Source: Bacteroidia bacterium
GTDB taxonomy: Bacteria > Bacteroidota > Bacteroidia > Chitinophagales > UBA2359
NCBI GenBank assembly: GCA_030427245.1
Contig: JAUHXA010000022.1
Span: 1-64,000, forward strand
DNA length: 64,000 bases
Reading direction: 5' to 3'
The translations under genes and the position numbers were made by a program. Shown one piece after another: positions 1-9,943 of the stretch; positions within the stretch are counted from its first letter, which is position 1; each line of letters starts with the position of its first letter. The notes below the pieces were generated by a model that had not been told where the DNA came from, searched no databases, and was given only the letters and a program-made list of their open reading frames with translations.

Positions 1-201
1 ATTGTTTGGTGATTTTGTGCCCTCGAAATTTATGCAACAACTTTTCCTCTTCGTACTCCACCTGTTTGTCAATCGCATCGAAGAGTCTCCAATACACATT
101 GTTTTCATCCTTATCTTGTTTGTAGCCATATTTTTTGATGTACGCTTTTTCGGTGCGGCTGAGCGCCTTGATTAGGTCAAAAAGGTCTGTGGAGTATGCC
201 A
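1..201 (-). CDS. hypothetical protein, N-terminal part only (continues beyond window start)
   Basis: Reverse complement from ATG at 201 reads MAYSTDLFDLIKALSRTEKAYIKKYGYKQDKDENNVYWRLFDAIDKQVEYEEEKLLHKFRGHKITKQ, open to the edge. Confidence 0.6.
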
Positions 202-310
202 TTTTTTTGGTGTTTCAGTAATTGTGTTTAGGTTGATATCTGGGTATAGGTGTTTGTGTTGATATTTGCCTCCACCAAAAACTACTTGTACAATCTGATT
301 CTAAGCAGTT

Positions 311-457
311 TGTAGGTCTCCGCATTAAACAGGAATATAATGTAACCCACCCCTGCCCCTTCCAAGAGGGGAATTCCTCACTATGTACGAGACTTACCTC
401 TTCGGAGAATTCCCCCTTTGAAGGACGTAAGGGGTTAATGTGCGAGCCTACAATCGT
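311..457. repeat. imperfect palindromic GC-richer intergenic repeat
   Basis: TTTGTAGGTCTCCGCATTAA / TTAATGTGCGAGCCTACAAT outer arms and CCCCTTCCAAGAGGGGAATTCCTC / GGAGAATTCCCCCTTTGAAGG inner arms are imperfect inverted repeats. Confidence 0.5.
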
Positions 458-718
458 ATTGGATTCTTGATTTACCCCTAAGGTAATATTTCTTTTGGAG
501 TTTTAAAAATCATTCAATACAAACATAAACCACTAATTTTCAACAATATTTCTAAATAAAAATCTACTTTAAAAATCAAATTTCATCCATTCTTTGGTTT
601 TCTCCTCCTTCTTTTATCCATTAGTTTTGTAAGCATCAATCAAATGATATTTTCCAATATCAAAAATTTGATTCGACTTCAAATTTTTTATTCTTTTAAA
701 ACTTCAAATTCAAACACG

Positions 719-1642
719 ATGAAAACACATCAAATTCTTACAGCCGTTCTTATTCTATTGAGTATTACATTAAGCAACCTTAACGCCCAAAACATCACAG
801 GCAAATGGGCAAACGATACCGAAGCATGGGAATTTCTTCCAGAAGGCTATTTCTCTTACTCAACTGCAGAAATCAGTATTTTTGGGAATTACAGCATTGA
901 AAATGGTATTTTGTACTGCGGAGCATTCCCTTTTTCTGATGATTTATTCAACACCCAACTTACTTTCTTTAGTTATGACATATATACGGGCAATAATCAA
1001 TTACAACTCTTGAATCATGCCGACAATAATACTTATTCTTACCAAAAAACAGGCGCGCCAGTAGGTTTGTTCCTACTTACCGCAAGTCAAGGAGCTACAA
1101 TGTATGGAACGGCTTCAAAACCCAATGGTTATACTGCCTCGAAAACTCCAAAAGCTTCATCTTCAACACCCACCAATACAAATACCTATACGCTTCCTCC
1201 AACTTCACCCTCCAATTCTTCTGCTCAAAATATCAACATCGTTGGAGCATGGCAAACAGAGGGTGAGTTTATTGAATTTACCGAATCGGGTTTTTTCCAT
1301 TCTCAAAGCGATAATCTGGGTGAAACCTATGGAACATATCAAATAAGTAATGGACAGATGAACATTTCATTTTGGCCCAATGCAAGTGGAAGTATTACAA
1401 CCGTAAGCGATTTTACAATGGACATCAAACCTTTATCCAAACAACAGTTCCAACTTTCTATTTCAAACAACCCTCCTTCTACCTACACCTATCAAGGCAA
1501 GCACCGTCTAACTTCAGAAGATATTGCTCTTTTGGTGCAAATGTCTCAAAAAATTCATAGAGTAAACATGAACATCATCAATGGCATTAACAACGATTAT
1601 GAATACGTTGAAGTAGATGAAAATGGCAATCGTAAATACTAA
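719..1642 (+). CDS. secreted hypothetical protein with two related lipocalin-like repeats
   Basis: Signal peptide MKTHQILTAVLILLSITLSNLNAQ; repeats 'ITGKWANDTEAWEFLPEGYFSY' and 'IVGAWQTEGEFIEFTESGFFHS'. ATG 719 preferred over track start 644. Confidence 0.65.
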   Translation: MKTHQILTAVLILLSITLSNLNAQNITGKWANDTEAWEFLPEGYFSYSTAEISIFGNYSIENGILYCGAFPFSDDLFNTQLTFFSYDIYTGNNQLQLLNHADNNTYSYQKTGAPVGLFLLTASQGATMYGTASKPNGYTASKTPKASSSTPTNTNTYTLPPTSPSNSSAQNINIVGAWQTEGEFIEFTESGFFHSQSDNLGETYGTYQISNGQMNISFWPNASGSITTVSDFTMDIKPLSKQQFQLSISNNPPSTYTYQGKHRLTSEDIALLVQMSQKIHRVNMNIINGINNDYEYVEVDENGNRKY

Positions 1643-1685
1643 AACGGCGTAAGGATTGAAAACATCCTTTTTATTATTACTTTAT

Positions 1686-1720
1686 CTGTTAAGTTTTTTC
1701 GGAAACTTAGCAGATTTTTT
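1686..1720 (+). terminator. putative Rho-independent terminator
   Basis: CTGTTAAGTTT-TTTCGG-AAACTTAGCAG followed by ATTTTTTT. Confidence 0.6.
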
Positions 1721-1724
1721 TATT

Positions 1725-1732
1725 TAGTTTTG
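1725..1732 (+). promoter_or_regulatory. Bacteroidota-type -7 element TAGTTTTG
   Basis: Match to TAnnTTTG upstream of the 753-aa ORF; it overlaps the track's TTG start at 1730. Confidence 0.45.
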
Positions 1733-1822
1733 CAAGCCAAAAAAATAGTATCTTTAAGGCATAAACTTCTAAGCTATCTTGATGGTTTAATACCTAAAAA
1801 ACGAAAAGAATCAATCTATAAT

Positions 1823-3991
1823 ATGCTAACATTTGTCGTCAATCTTCACACAGGAATCCCCAACATGGCATTGGCAGAACCCTTGCTGTATCCGCTTCAC
1901 AAAGAGGGAAAGATGCACCTCGTTTTTCCTTCAATAGATAAAATAGAACACCGCATTGAAGATGCAACCGGAAAAGTACAGAAGCATTTGGAGCGCTCCC
2001 CTTTTATGAAATGGCAAGTAGTCTTTTTGGTACAGATTGCAGAGGATATAAAAGATGTTTTCAGCGAAAGCTTATCAGGGCAAATGCTATTGATTCGCAA
2101 ATTGTTCTTGGAGAGCGAGTTATTGAGTTCCAAGCCGACCAATAGCTACATGATAGCGATTGACGAAATCAACGAAGATGATGCGATTCCTGCTGTCAAT
2201 AAAAACAAAAATTACCGAGACGCTTGGGAATTGGATACCAAAGGATTTATACGAAATGACCGCAACTTCTTCATCAAAGAAGAAGATATAAAAGCCTTGA
2301 ACAGTCTTTGGACTTCAAAAATCAATATGGACAGCAGTACGATTGTCAATTTGGGTTTTGAACGATTGCCTGCTCAAGTGAAAGAAAATGTGAATGCAGC
2401 AATTTCAGATATTACCCAACGCATTGAAGAACTCCTCAATCCCGAAAAAATTAACTATCAAAATTATCAGGTTACAAGAGGTATTCGCTACATTGACGAA
2501 GACTTAATCAATGGTATAAAAGAGGAATTTTTCAAACGACTACAAAACACTAAAATAGACCCTTCTCGCTACAATGCTTTCTCCCCTTCTGCTACACTGC
2601 GAACTGCAATTGTAGAAAATTTGGGCATTTTTTCGGAAAACAATGAATATACCTTCAAGTTGATTCGCTTTCCGTTTCAATATACACATGAAGATATTTT
2701 GCAGCGATACTTGATGAAACTGTCTATCCTGCTCACCTTGATTGCAGAAAATGAGCCGATAATTCGCAGTCTTCAACAAAAAAATTATGTGGTCAAAATT
2801 GGCTTAGACGATGCGGAAGTCCAACAAGTCGTCTATAACTACATGGAACACCTTCACAATACCGAACAACAACTCGAAAACCGCCTCAAAAATACTCCCC
2901 CTATTTCACTTGCACTCTATAAAGACTTGGAATGTGCTTGTAGCGAAACCTTGGACAAACCAAATGCAGAAAACTTAGACTTCGGATTCTTGCGACGAAA
3001 TGGGGATTTACCTCGTTGGAACAACTGGAATAAGGTTTATGAAGGTCAATTGGAGGAATATGTGGAGCAGGCCCGTGGAAAAATGCAGATTTGTATTGAC
3101 CAAACGAGTTTTGTGAACGAAGCTCCTGGTAAGGCGGAGGAAGTGAACATTGATGTGAAAGTGAACGAATTGGACAAAGAACAACACAAACTTCAATCCA
3201 AAGTCGAACACAATTTTTTATCTCAAACGTATGCTTTCAATTGGAAGGACTACCAAAAAGAGCAAGAAAAGGTGTTGAAGCCCAAACTTTTTAGCCGACC
3301 AAATACCAATGAAATTTCGATGCTTTTGGCTGCAGCAACATTGATTTTTTCCATCCCTTTCGTCTTCTTCAAAACATCAGACGGTGAATTGATATTGAAC
3401 ATGGATCTCGGAACCGAATTTGTCTATTTCTTAGCGGTTTTGTTGACGATGGGTTTGGTCGTTTTTGCAGCTCATTTCATGGCTAAAAACAACTATTTGA
3501 AGGAGTTGGAGGTGATTGTAAAAGAGGTGTTAGCCAAAGCACAATCTTTGAGAATGTCTATCAACGATGAATTTGAACGTCAAAAAGATTACCTCAAGTC
3601 TCTCTGCCGCCTCAGCACTGTTCGTAAAAACTACGAAATCGCTCGGGAGGCTCAAATTGACAAAAACAACAACAATGTGATGCTCGATTATCACCGCCGA
3701 AAACTTGAAGATCACAAGAATACAGCTCGAAAAATCATGCGTATCTTCAAAGCCAATGAACAAAATCTCAGCAATAGCTACAATGATAAACTCGCTCCTA
3801 TTGATGTCGAAAAACCACCGTATGCCAACGATGTTTATGCCATCAACACCTTTATCAATCCACCAAGTATTGACGATAGAGAGGTGGGTATGGTAGAGAA
3901 TGTGAAGCATGTGGTCAAAAACGATATTGAACACTTGGTGACTTTGATTAGCTTTGACAAGGATAGGATTTATGAGAAGGGAGAGGTTTAA
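1823..3991 (+). CDS. large hypothetical membrane protein (two adjacent TM segments near the C-terminal third)
   Basis: Long ORF; TM segments 'ISMLLAAATLIFSIPFVFF' and 'FVYFLAVLLTMGLVVFAAHFM'. First in-frame ATG downstream of the -7 element is at 1823; an alternative is ATG 1865. Confidence 0.7.
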   Translation: MLTFVVNLHTGIPNMALAEPLLYPLHKEGKMHLVFPSIDKIEHRIEDATGKVQKHLERSPFMKWQVVFLVQIAEDIKDVFSESLSGQMLLIRKLFLESELLSSKPTNSYMIAIDEINEDDAIPAVNKNKNYRDAWELDTKGFIRNDRNFFIKEEDIKALNSLWTSKINMDSSTIVNLGFERLPAQVKENVNAAISDITQRIEELLNPEKINYQNYQVTRGIRYIDEDLINGIKEEFFKRLQNTKIDPSRYNAFSPSATLRTAIVENLGIFSENNEYTFKLIRFPFQYTHEDILQRYLMKLSILLTLIAENEPIIRSLQQKNYVVKIGLDDAEVQQVVYNYMEHLHNTEQQLENRLKNTPPISLALYKDLECACSETLDKPNAENLDFGFLRRNGDLPRWNNWNKVYEGQLEEYVEQARGKMQICIDQTSFVNEAPGKAEEVNIDVKVNELDKEQHKLQSKVEHNFLSQTYAFNWKDYQKEQEKVLKPKLFSRPNTNEISMLLAAATLIFSIPFVFFKTSDGELILNMDLGTEFVYFLAVLLTMGLVVFAAHFMAKNNYLKELEVIVKEVLAKAQSLRMSINDEFERQKDYLKSLCRLSTVRKNYEIAREAQIDKNNNNVMLDYHRRKLEDHKNTARKIMRIFKANEQNLSNSYNDKLAPIDVEKPPYANDVYAINTFINPPSIDDREVGMVENVKHVVKNDIEHLVTLISFDKDRIYEKGEV

Positions 3992-4020
3992 GAACAAATG
4001 CAAGGTTCTATATGAAAACG

Positions 4021-4106
4021 CATACTGCTGTACAAAATGATTTTTGAACCACAAAAGTATCAAAAGGGCACAAAAGAGATGGTTGAATTTCAGTTCTTTA
4101 CTTTTG
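4021..4106 (+). repeat. truncated copy of the palindromic repeat found at 12585-12717
   Basis: 82/86 identical by eye to the reverse complement of 12632-12717. Confidence 0.85.
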
Positions 4107-4264
4107 AATTGATGCTCGAACAAACTGGGGATGTAAAAGGCAAAAAAGTATTGGACATTGCTACAGGTGGAGGTCATACGGCGTTGCAGTTTGCCAAAGC
4201 AGGTGCAGAGGTGACCGCTGTCGACTTGACAACCGAGATATTGAAGGAAACGGAAAAATATTGA
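4037..4264 (+). pseudogene. chimeric remnant: repeat-derived start fused to class I SAM-methyltransferase motif I fragment
   Basis: 75-aa ORF; residues 1-23 lie in the repeat, the rest reads 'GDVKGKKVLDIATGGGHTALQFAKAGAEVTAVDLTTEIL' (SAM-binding motif I), then stops. Confidence 0.7.
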
Positions 4265-4273
4265 GGCAATTTT

Positions 4274-5032
4274 CTACTCAACCTCCACCCTGTGAAGCCT
4301 TGGCACTAAAATTCCTACTGCTGCTCCTACTAAATATCCCACCATCACATCAGTCGGAAAATGTCGTCCTGCCCTGACTCGTAAATAGGCCGTAATTGCA
4401 GGTATTACGGCAGCTGTTCCCCATACAAAACCTTTTCCTTTAGAATTGGGATTGAGGTCAGAATATATTTGTGCGGTCATAAACGACATGGCAGCTACAT
4501 TGGAAGTATGCCCAGAAATGAACGACGAAGTAGCATTTCTACTCAATTTCATATCTATTGGACAAGCGGGATTGTATAAAAGAGGTCGCCGTCTTTTGAA
4601 TATTTCTTTGGTCAGTCCTGTCAAGGCGTTGTTGAGTGCAAGGGTTTCAAAAGTCAAAAGCCCTATAGTAGCAAAACTATTCCCTGAATTTCTAACATTA
4701 TCATTGAGCAATAAAGTAAAGGGAACAACAGGAGAAGTAAATAGGAAAACATTGCTGACTTGATGGGCTGCCAATGACCAATTGCCGCACGAAACCCTAT
4801 CAAATTTAGAAATACCCTCTATGTCTAAAGTTTCCAGTTGTTCTTCAGTAAACACTTCTTTTCTATTATGCAAACGATTACTATACATCCATAACAAGCC
4901 ACTACCTACAGATAAGGGAATATCCAATTTTAGCGAAGTATTGTAGCCGTATTGTTTTTCTTGTGCCTGCAGATCACTCTGAAAGGCAATAATTAAGTAA
5001 AAGAAAGAAAGAAGTAGGATTAATCTTTGCAT
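4274..5032 (-). CDS. PAP2 superfamily phosphatase
   Basis: Motifs KEIFKRRRP, SFISGHTS, RVRAGRHFPTDVMVGY; N-terminal signal sequence. Confidence 0.9.
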   Translation of the reverse strand: MQRLILLLSFFYLIIAFQSDLQAQEKQYGYNTSLKLDIPLSVGSGLLWMYSNRLHNRKEVFTEEQLETLDIEGISKFDRVSCGNWSLAAHQVSNVFLFTSPVVPFTLLLNDNVRNSGNSFATIGLLTFETLALNNALTGLTKEIFKRRRPLLYNPACPIDMKLSRNATSSFISGHTSNVAAMSFMTAQIYSDLNPNSKGKGFVWGTAAVIPAITAYLRVRAGRHFPTDVMVGYLVGAAVGILVPRLHRVEVE

Positions 5033-5101
5033 AAAAAAGAGAATTGAAGGTTGCTAAGTTGTTAAAATCATCATTTCAAACGTAGAAAATCAAAAAAATG
5101 T

Positions 5102-6109
5102 TCACTCTTTCTTCTCCATTTTCAACTCTATAGGCAATTCCCTTTTTTCTATATTTTCAGATTCTGGCAGTTCCATGAACACAGGAGATAATGTGTACCC
5201 TTTTTTGCTAAGTAGCTGAATTAAACCATCTTCACCTGGTAGATGCAATGCTCCAACTGCAATGAAAGTGGCTTGAGACTGTATAATTTTGTCCATTCTA
5301 TCGGCCATTCGGTAATTACGTTCTAAGAGGATAATGGTATCGAAACTCGTTTCGGCATAGTTCTTTTCTTTGTTGTACCACTCCATCAAACCATCTAAGT
5401 CCTGCTCCAAATAATAGTGCATTAGGGTCTGAATAGAACTATCAGGCACTGTACCATTTTGTTCAGATTGTACGGCTGTCAATAGCATAGCCGCCTGCTC
5501 TTTTAGGGGAATCCGATTAAATGCTCCCATTTGTTCCTCAAAAGTTTCTACTCCAATGAGTTTTTTCCCTTTTTGTTCTCCTACCAACTGAAAGAATTGG
5601 TCTAGCGCCATATCCATTTCATGTCCTATTTGGCTGTCCAAAGTCGACATTTCTTCCACAAATAGGGAAATATAGAGAGGCTTCATTTGGTCTATCTTCA
5701 ATAAAATTGCAAACATACCCAACTCAGTTGTCACATAGTTCTTGACCATTTCATATTCTTCCTCTTCATACAAATCCTGCAATGTCGTGTCTTTCATCAT
5801 CATCTCGCTAAACATGGTCATCATCATTCGCAAAATGTCTGTCGAATCAATCACCAATTCCAAAGCCACCGCATCGGATGCTTCAATATAAGGCACTGCC
5901 AATTTACCCAAATCGTGTACACGTTTGTCTTGTGAGTGCATCGTACCGTACAAATAAGAAGGTTTTTCTAAATCGTTTCCTTCAATTTTCCACAAAAGAG
6001 AGTTTTGGGCTTTGAGGGAATTGGGAAGAAGGAAGATACAAAGAAAAAAGAGGAATAATGAAAGGCGTGAAGTCAAGTGAAAAATAACTTTATTGAGAAA
6101 AACATTCAT
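5102..6109 (-). CDS. TraB/GumN family protein
   Basis: 'LLWKIEGNDLEKPSYLYGTMH' and 'FIAVGALHLPGEDGLIQLLSKKGYTLSPV' typical of the family. Confidence 0.9.
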   Translation of the reverse strand: MNVFLNKVIFHLTSRLSLFLFFLCIFLLPNSLKAQNSLLWKIEGNDLEKPSYLYGTMHSQDKRVHDLGKLAVPYIEASDAVALELVIDSTDILRMMMTMFSEMMMKDTTLQDLYEEEEYEMVKNYVTTELGMFAILLKIDQMKPLYISLFVEEMSTLDSQIGHEMDMALDQFFQLVGEQKGKKLIGVETFEEQMGAFNRIPLKEQAAMLLTAVQSEQNGTVPDSSIQTLMHYYLEQDLDGLMEWYNKEKNYAETSFDTIILLERNYRMADRMDKIIQSQATFIAVGALHLPGEDGLIQLLSKKGYTLSPVFMELPESENIEKRELPIELKMEKKE

Positions 6110-6238
6110 AATAATTATGTTTTGAAGTCTTTAAGAATCCAACGAATTACTCTGATTTAAAATTGTTTAAATACCAATTGGTTTGAATTATTGAAGACTT
6201 CAATTAGGAATCAAACTAAGCTCTAAAAGTAAGAAGAA

Positions 6239-6838
6239 TTATCTTGTTATTTTCACCTTTAAGAATTCAGGATTCAACTTTGTAAGTTGCTTCCAATCCA
6301 TTTCTTTATGCAAAATTTGATTGGGTAGAGGGTCAAACAGGATCGCTTTGTGTATAGTAGGTTGTTGGTTTTTCTCCAACGAATAATAAACTTTGCTGAG
6401 TACATACAAGTGCCCTCCATATCCATTCTGATTTTCCAATCCTACTATAAGAACTCTTTTTTGCTTCAATTCTTCGATGATTTGTGTGTGATTGAAGCTC
6501 CCAAATTCACTTTGAATTTTTCTTACCATGAAACGCTTAGGAATGGATATTTCATCTAAAAATCTTGAAATTTGAAGTATGCTCGCACTTCTATTAGAAA
6601 GATTTCCATAAAATTGCTTTGCGATTTGCTGCTGACTTAAAGGAATTTGGTTGTATGCAAACATCATTTGAAGACAAGCTGCCCAACACCAATTAGAACG
6701 TTTTTGTTTGCTTTTTTGGGCGAAATTTACTGCAAAAAAGAAATTCCCCTCTTCTACTCCTGCCGAATAGACGGTATCATTAGAAGTTGAGCCAAGAGAA
6801 GATAAAAGAAGAAAAAAGCACAAAACGTAATGGGGCAT
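6239..6838 (-). CDS. papain-like/C39-like cysteine peptidase family protein
   Basis: 'KRSNWCWAACLQMMFAYNQ' active-site Cys motif and 'GGHLYVLSKV' His motif; signal peptide. Confidence 0.7.
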   Translation of the reverse strand: MPHYVLCFFLLLSSLGSTSNDTVYSAGVEEGNFFFAVNFAQKSKQKRSNWCWAACLQMMFAYNQIPLSQQQIAKQFYGNLSNRSASILQISRFLDEISIPKRFMVRKIQSEFGSFNHTQIIEELKQKRVLIVGLENQNGYGGHLYVLSKVYYSLEKNQQPTIHKAILFDPLPNQILHKEMDWKQLTKLNPEFLKVKITR

Positions 6839-6849
6839 TTATTCGAGAT

Positions 6850-7386
6850 TTAATAGTGTTTAGGAATGTCGTTCTTATGAAATTTTTTACCATTGGCTTG
6901 TCTATATCCCATATCATTCAAGGCATTTTTCACCTTTCCTCTGTCTACCTTTCCATTTTTCTTGATGTATTGCGGATCTCTTATCATTTGCTGCATTGCT
7001 TGATAGGCTTGAGTCGCATTGTTTCCACTGTAAGTTCTATTTGGAGTTGAGGGAGTAGTTGTAGGAGTAGATTGATTGTGTTGTTGAGCCTTTCTTGCTG
7101 CCTCTTCACGAGCCTTTGCGTTTTGTTGTTTCAATCTGGCCATGCTTCGTTCTCTTTCTTCTACTGCTCTTTTCTGTTGATCCAATATTTTTTGTTTTTG
7201 GTCCTCTCTTGTCCCCACATATTCAGGTTCTTCTACTATCACTCCGCCTTTTGACTCATCGTATTGTGGAGCTTTGTAAGACTGTTGTGGTGCATAGGAG
7301 TTGGTGCTTGAACTTTCACTAACACAGCTTTGAAGAAAAAAATAGCTTATTCCAATAGTAAAAATTATTTTTAGAGTGTTGGTCAT
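6850..7386 (-). CDS. hypothetical lipoprotein
   Basis: Lipobox-like 'MTNTLKIIFTIGISYFFLQSC'; charged/Q-rich linker; conserved-looking C-terminus. Confidence 0.6.
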   Translation of the reverse strand: MTNTLKIIFTIGISYFFLQSCVSESSSTNSYAPQQSYKAPQYDESKGGVIVEEPEYVGTREDQKQKILDQQKRAVEERERSMARLKQQNAKAREEAARKAQQHNQSTPTTTPSTPNRTYSGNNATQAYQAMQQMIRDPQYIKKNGKVDRGKVKNALNDMGYRQANGKKFHKNDIPKHY

Positions 7387-7444
7387 GATAGGTATTTTTG
7401 AAGTAAAAAAATATACACAAGAATAAGTGCAGACCAATTTCTTG

Positions 7445-8251
7445 TTACTTTCTGGTTACTTTATACGTGCTTTCTGATTCGTCCCATTTTATTAAGTATT
7501 CATCAGATTCTTGCAGCCTAAAAGTACAATCTTGAATCCGAATATATCCTTCTTCTCTTTTGTGTTGAGAGCTGCCTTTCCAAAAGGAACAAGCCTGCTT
7601 GTACCCAGACTGTAAAGCGTATTCTTTCCACACACTGCCGTCATGACTCAATTCAAAATAAACTGTTGCAGGTGTGTCATTAATAAGATACATACGGCAT
7701 GAAGCGCAGGTAGGAGGAGGAATATGAGTAGGTACTTCTCCAATGATATCCGGTTTTTCCCACCTAAAACCAAACTTTCGATAAGCATTGAAGACTTCTT
7801 TGACCAAAGATGCAACCTTATAAGTACTTGCTTCAATCGTTGCTATGCCTACTTCATTTCTAACTTCTGCCTTCCATCCCATGCCAGAGGACATACTTTT
7901 AAGAGCCCATTTAGTTCCTTTTCTAATCCCACCATTTATGAGATTGAAACCCACTAAGGCTTCTGAGACATCATACACCGCATCACAAACCTCTGGATTG
8001 TCTACCGTCTTGATACAAAAACCATAAATCGCCTCTGGCAAAAATACAGCCGCAATAACCGACACAATACTGTAATACGAAAAGCCATTTTCTTCTACTA
8101 AAAAAATGGTGCATGCCTCTGAACGTTCTACAATGGTATAATTAACAGGGAGTTCTGCTCCCAACGTCAAGGGAATGGAAATATGAGCAAATACAGGAGA
8201 TGTACAACAAAAAGCAACAGAAAAAAGTAATATAAAGTAGATTTTTTGCAT
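7445..8251 (-). CDS. secreted hypothetical protein
   Basis: Signal peptide MQKIYFILLFSVAFCCTSPVFA from ATG 8251. Confidence 0.6.
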   Translation of the reverse strand: MQKIYFILLFSVAFCCTSPVFAHISIPLTLGAELPVNYTIVERSEACTIFLVEENGFSYYSIVSVIAAVFLPEAIYGFCIKTVDNPEVCDAVYDVSEALVGFNLINGGIRKGTKWALKSMSSGMGWKAEVRNEVGIATIEASTYKVASLVKEVFNAYRKFGFRWEKPDIIGEVPTHIPPPTCASCRMYLINDTPATVYFELSHDGSVWKEYALQSGYKQACSFWKGSSQHKREEGYIRIQDCTFRLQESDEYLIKWDESESTYKVTRK

Positions 8252-8305
8252 GGTACAAAGTGATTTGTTTTCAAAAAAATAGGAAGATGAGTGCTTTAAT
8301 AGGAA

Positions 8306-8341
8306 AGCGCATCGAGTAAAAGAAACAATACTCGATGCGCT
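8306..8341 (-). terminator. hairpin downstream of flotillin gene
   Basis: Perfect 13-bp stem AGCGCATCGAGTA...TACTCGATGCGCT; T-tract on minus strand is weak. Confidence 0.55.
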
Positions 8342-8362
8342 ACAAATCAAATAGAAAAATAA

Positions 8363-9883
8363 TTATTCTTTCCCATTCAACTCTTCAACCACAATCGCTT
8401 CTGTTTCGCCATTGCTTTCATGTTTGCCATTTCCATTAGCAGCAATACTTTTTTTGGATTTTTTGCCCAAATAATTAGGAAGTTCCATACCCGCCATTTT
8501 GAACAACTCTTCCAAAGGAGGAACAGATTTGTACATGCCTGACAAGAAATTAGCCGTAGAAGACCCTGCGCCTTGACCATTGCCATTGCCGCCATTGTCC
8601 CAAACAGTAACTTTGTCGATTTTCAAATTCTTGATGGCTTCTACTTGAGTTTTCACCAATTCAGGGAGTTGGTCAGCAATCAACATCATGACCGCCTCTT
8701 GTGTATCACCATTCGCTGCATCAATCAATTTTTGGAAACCGTCTGCTTGTTTACTCAAAAGCTCATAATTACCCTGTGCCTCTGCTTGCAATTTGAAAAG
8801 AATCGCATCTGCTTCCCCACGAGCTTTGCGGCGAATTTTTTCTGCCTCTGCTTCCGCATCAATTTCCACCTTCAATTTATCAACTTCTGCAACCACCATG
8901 ACATCCGCCATTTGAGTAGCTTTCTCTTTTTGTGCTCTCGCTTCCTCCGCTTGTTTTTCAGCCAAGTAAGACTCCTCCAAAGCTTTCGCTTTTTGAACAT
9001 TCTCAGCCGCCAAGGCAATTCTATTTGCCTCCGCCTCTTTCTCCAAACGTCGGGCATTCGATTCTGCTACTTGGATTTTTGCCACGTTTTCACCATCTAC
9101 TGCATCTGCGTTGGCAGCCGAAACCTTAATTCTTTCCTCTTTTAGAGCTTCCGCTTCCCCTGCTTTTGCAGTAGAGTTGGCTTCTGCCACACGGATACGA
9201 CGCTCACGCAATGCTTCTGCTTCACCAATTGAACCATCTCTTTCTCGTTCTGCCACTGATTTACGAGCATCATTCACTGCCTTTGCAGCCGCTTCTTTAC
9301 CCAAAGCTTCAATATAGCCCGATTCATCTCGGATGTCGGTGATGTTCACGTTGATCAGTTTCAAACCGATTTTTCGCAACTCTGACTCCACATTTGAAGC
9401 GATGTTGGTCAAAAATTTGTCACGGTCAGAGTTGATTTCTTCAATGTCCATCGTCGCAACGACCAAACGCAATTGACCTACAATAATGTCACGTGCCAAT
9501 TCTTGAATGTGTGCAGATTGAAGTCCCAAAAGACGTTCAGCCGCATTCGTCATCACTACAGGATTGGTCGAAATACCAATGGTAAATCTCGAAGGCACAT
9601 CCACACGAATGTTTTGGCGACTCAGTGCATTGGTCAAATTTACATCAATAGACATCGGCACAAGGTCGAGGAATTGGTAGTCTTGCACAATGGGCCACAC
9701 AAAAGCAGCTCCACCATGAATACATCTGGCTGAGTTGGTTAAGCCATCAGAGTTGCTACCTACCTTGCCATATACGACCAAAATTTTGTCGGAAGGGCAC
9801 CGTTTATAGCGTTTGACAAGAGCCAAAAAAGTGACCACCAAAAGTCCTGCTATACCTGCTAATAAGATTGGAATTTCTCCCAT
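8363..9883 (-). CDS. flotillin family (SPFH domain) protein
   Basis: SPFH region, long Ala/Glu-rich coiled-coil repeats (AEAEALRERRIRVAEANSTAKAGEAEAL), N-terminal TM. Confidence 0.93.
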   Translation of the reverse strand: MGEIPILLAGIAGLLVVTFLALVKRYKRCPSDKILVVYGKVGSNSDGLTNSARCIHGGAAFVWPIVQDYQFLDLVPMSIDVNLTNALSRQNIRVDVPSRFTIGISTNPVVMTNAAERLLGLQSAHIQELARDIIVGQLRLVVATMDIEEINSDRDKFLTNIASNVESELRKIGLKLINVNITDIRDESGYIEALGKEAAAKAVNDARKSVAERERDGSIGEAEALRERRIRVAEANSTAKAGEAEALKEERIKVSAANADAVDGENVAKIQVAESNARRLEKEAEANRIALAAENVQKAKALEESYLAEKQAEEARAQKEKATQMADVMVVAEVDKLKVEIDAEAEAEKIRRKARGEADAILFKLQAEAQGNYELLSKQADGFQKLIDAANGDTQEAVMMLIADQLPELVKTQVEAIKNLKIDKVTVWDNGGNGNGQGAGSSTANFLSGMYKSVPPLEELFKMAGMELPNYLGKKSKKSIAANGNGKHESNGETEAIVVEELNGKE

Positions 9884-9943
9884 TTTATTGATTTTTAAAG
9901 ATTAAATAATTTGTTTATTTCTCTTTGTTGAGTTTTCATTATT

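Noticed and set aside
3530-4177. 215-aa minus-strand ORF
   Set aside because: Overlaps the 1823-3991 coding region and the repeat/methyltransferase remnant in antisense; no recognisable domain.
8573-9145. 190-aa plus-strand ORF opposite the flotillin gene
   Set aside because: Antisense to a clearly conserved Ala/Glu-rich coding region; composition explains the long shadow ORF.
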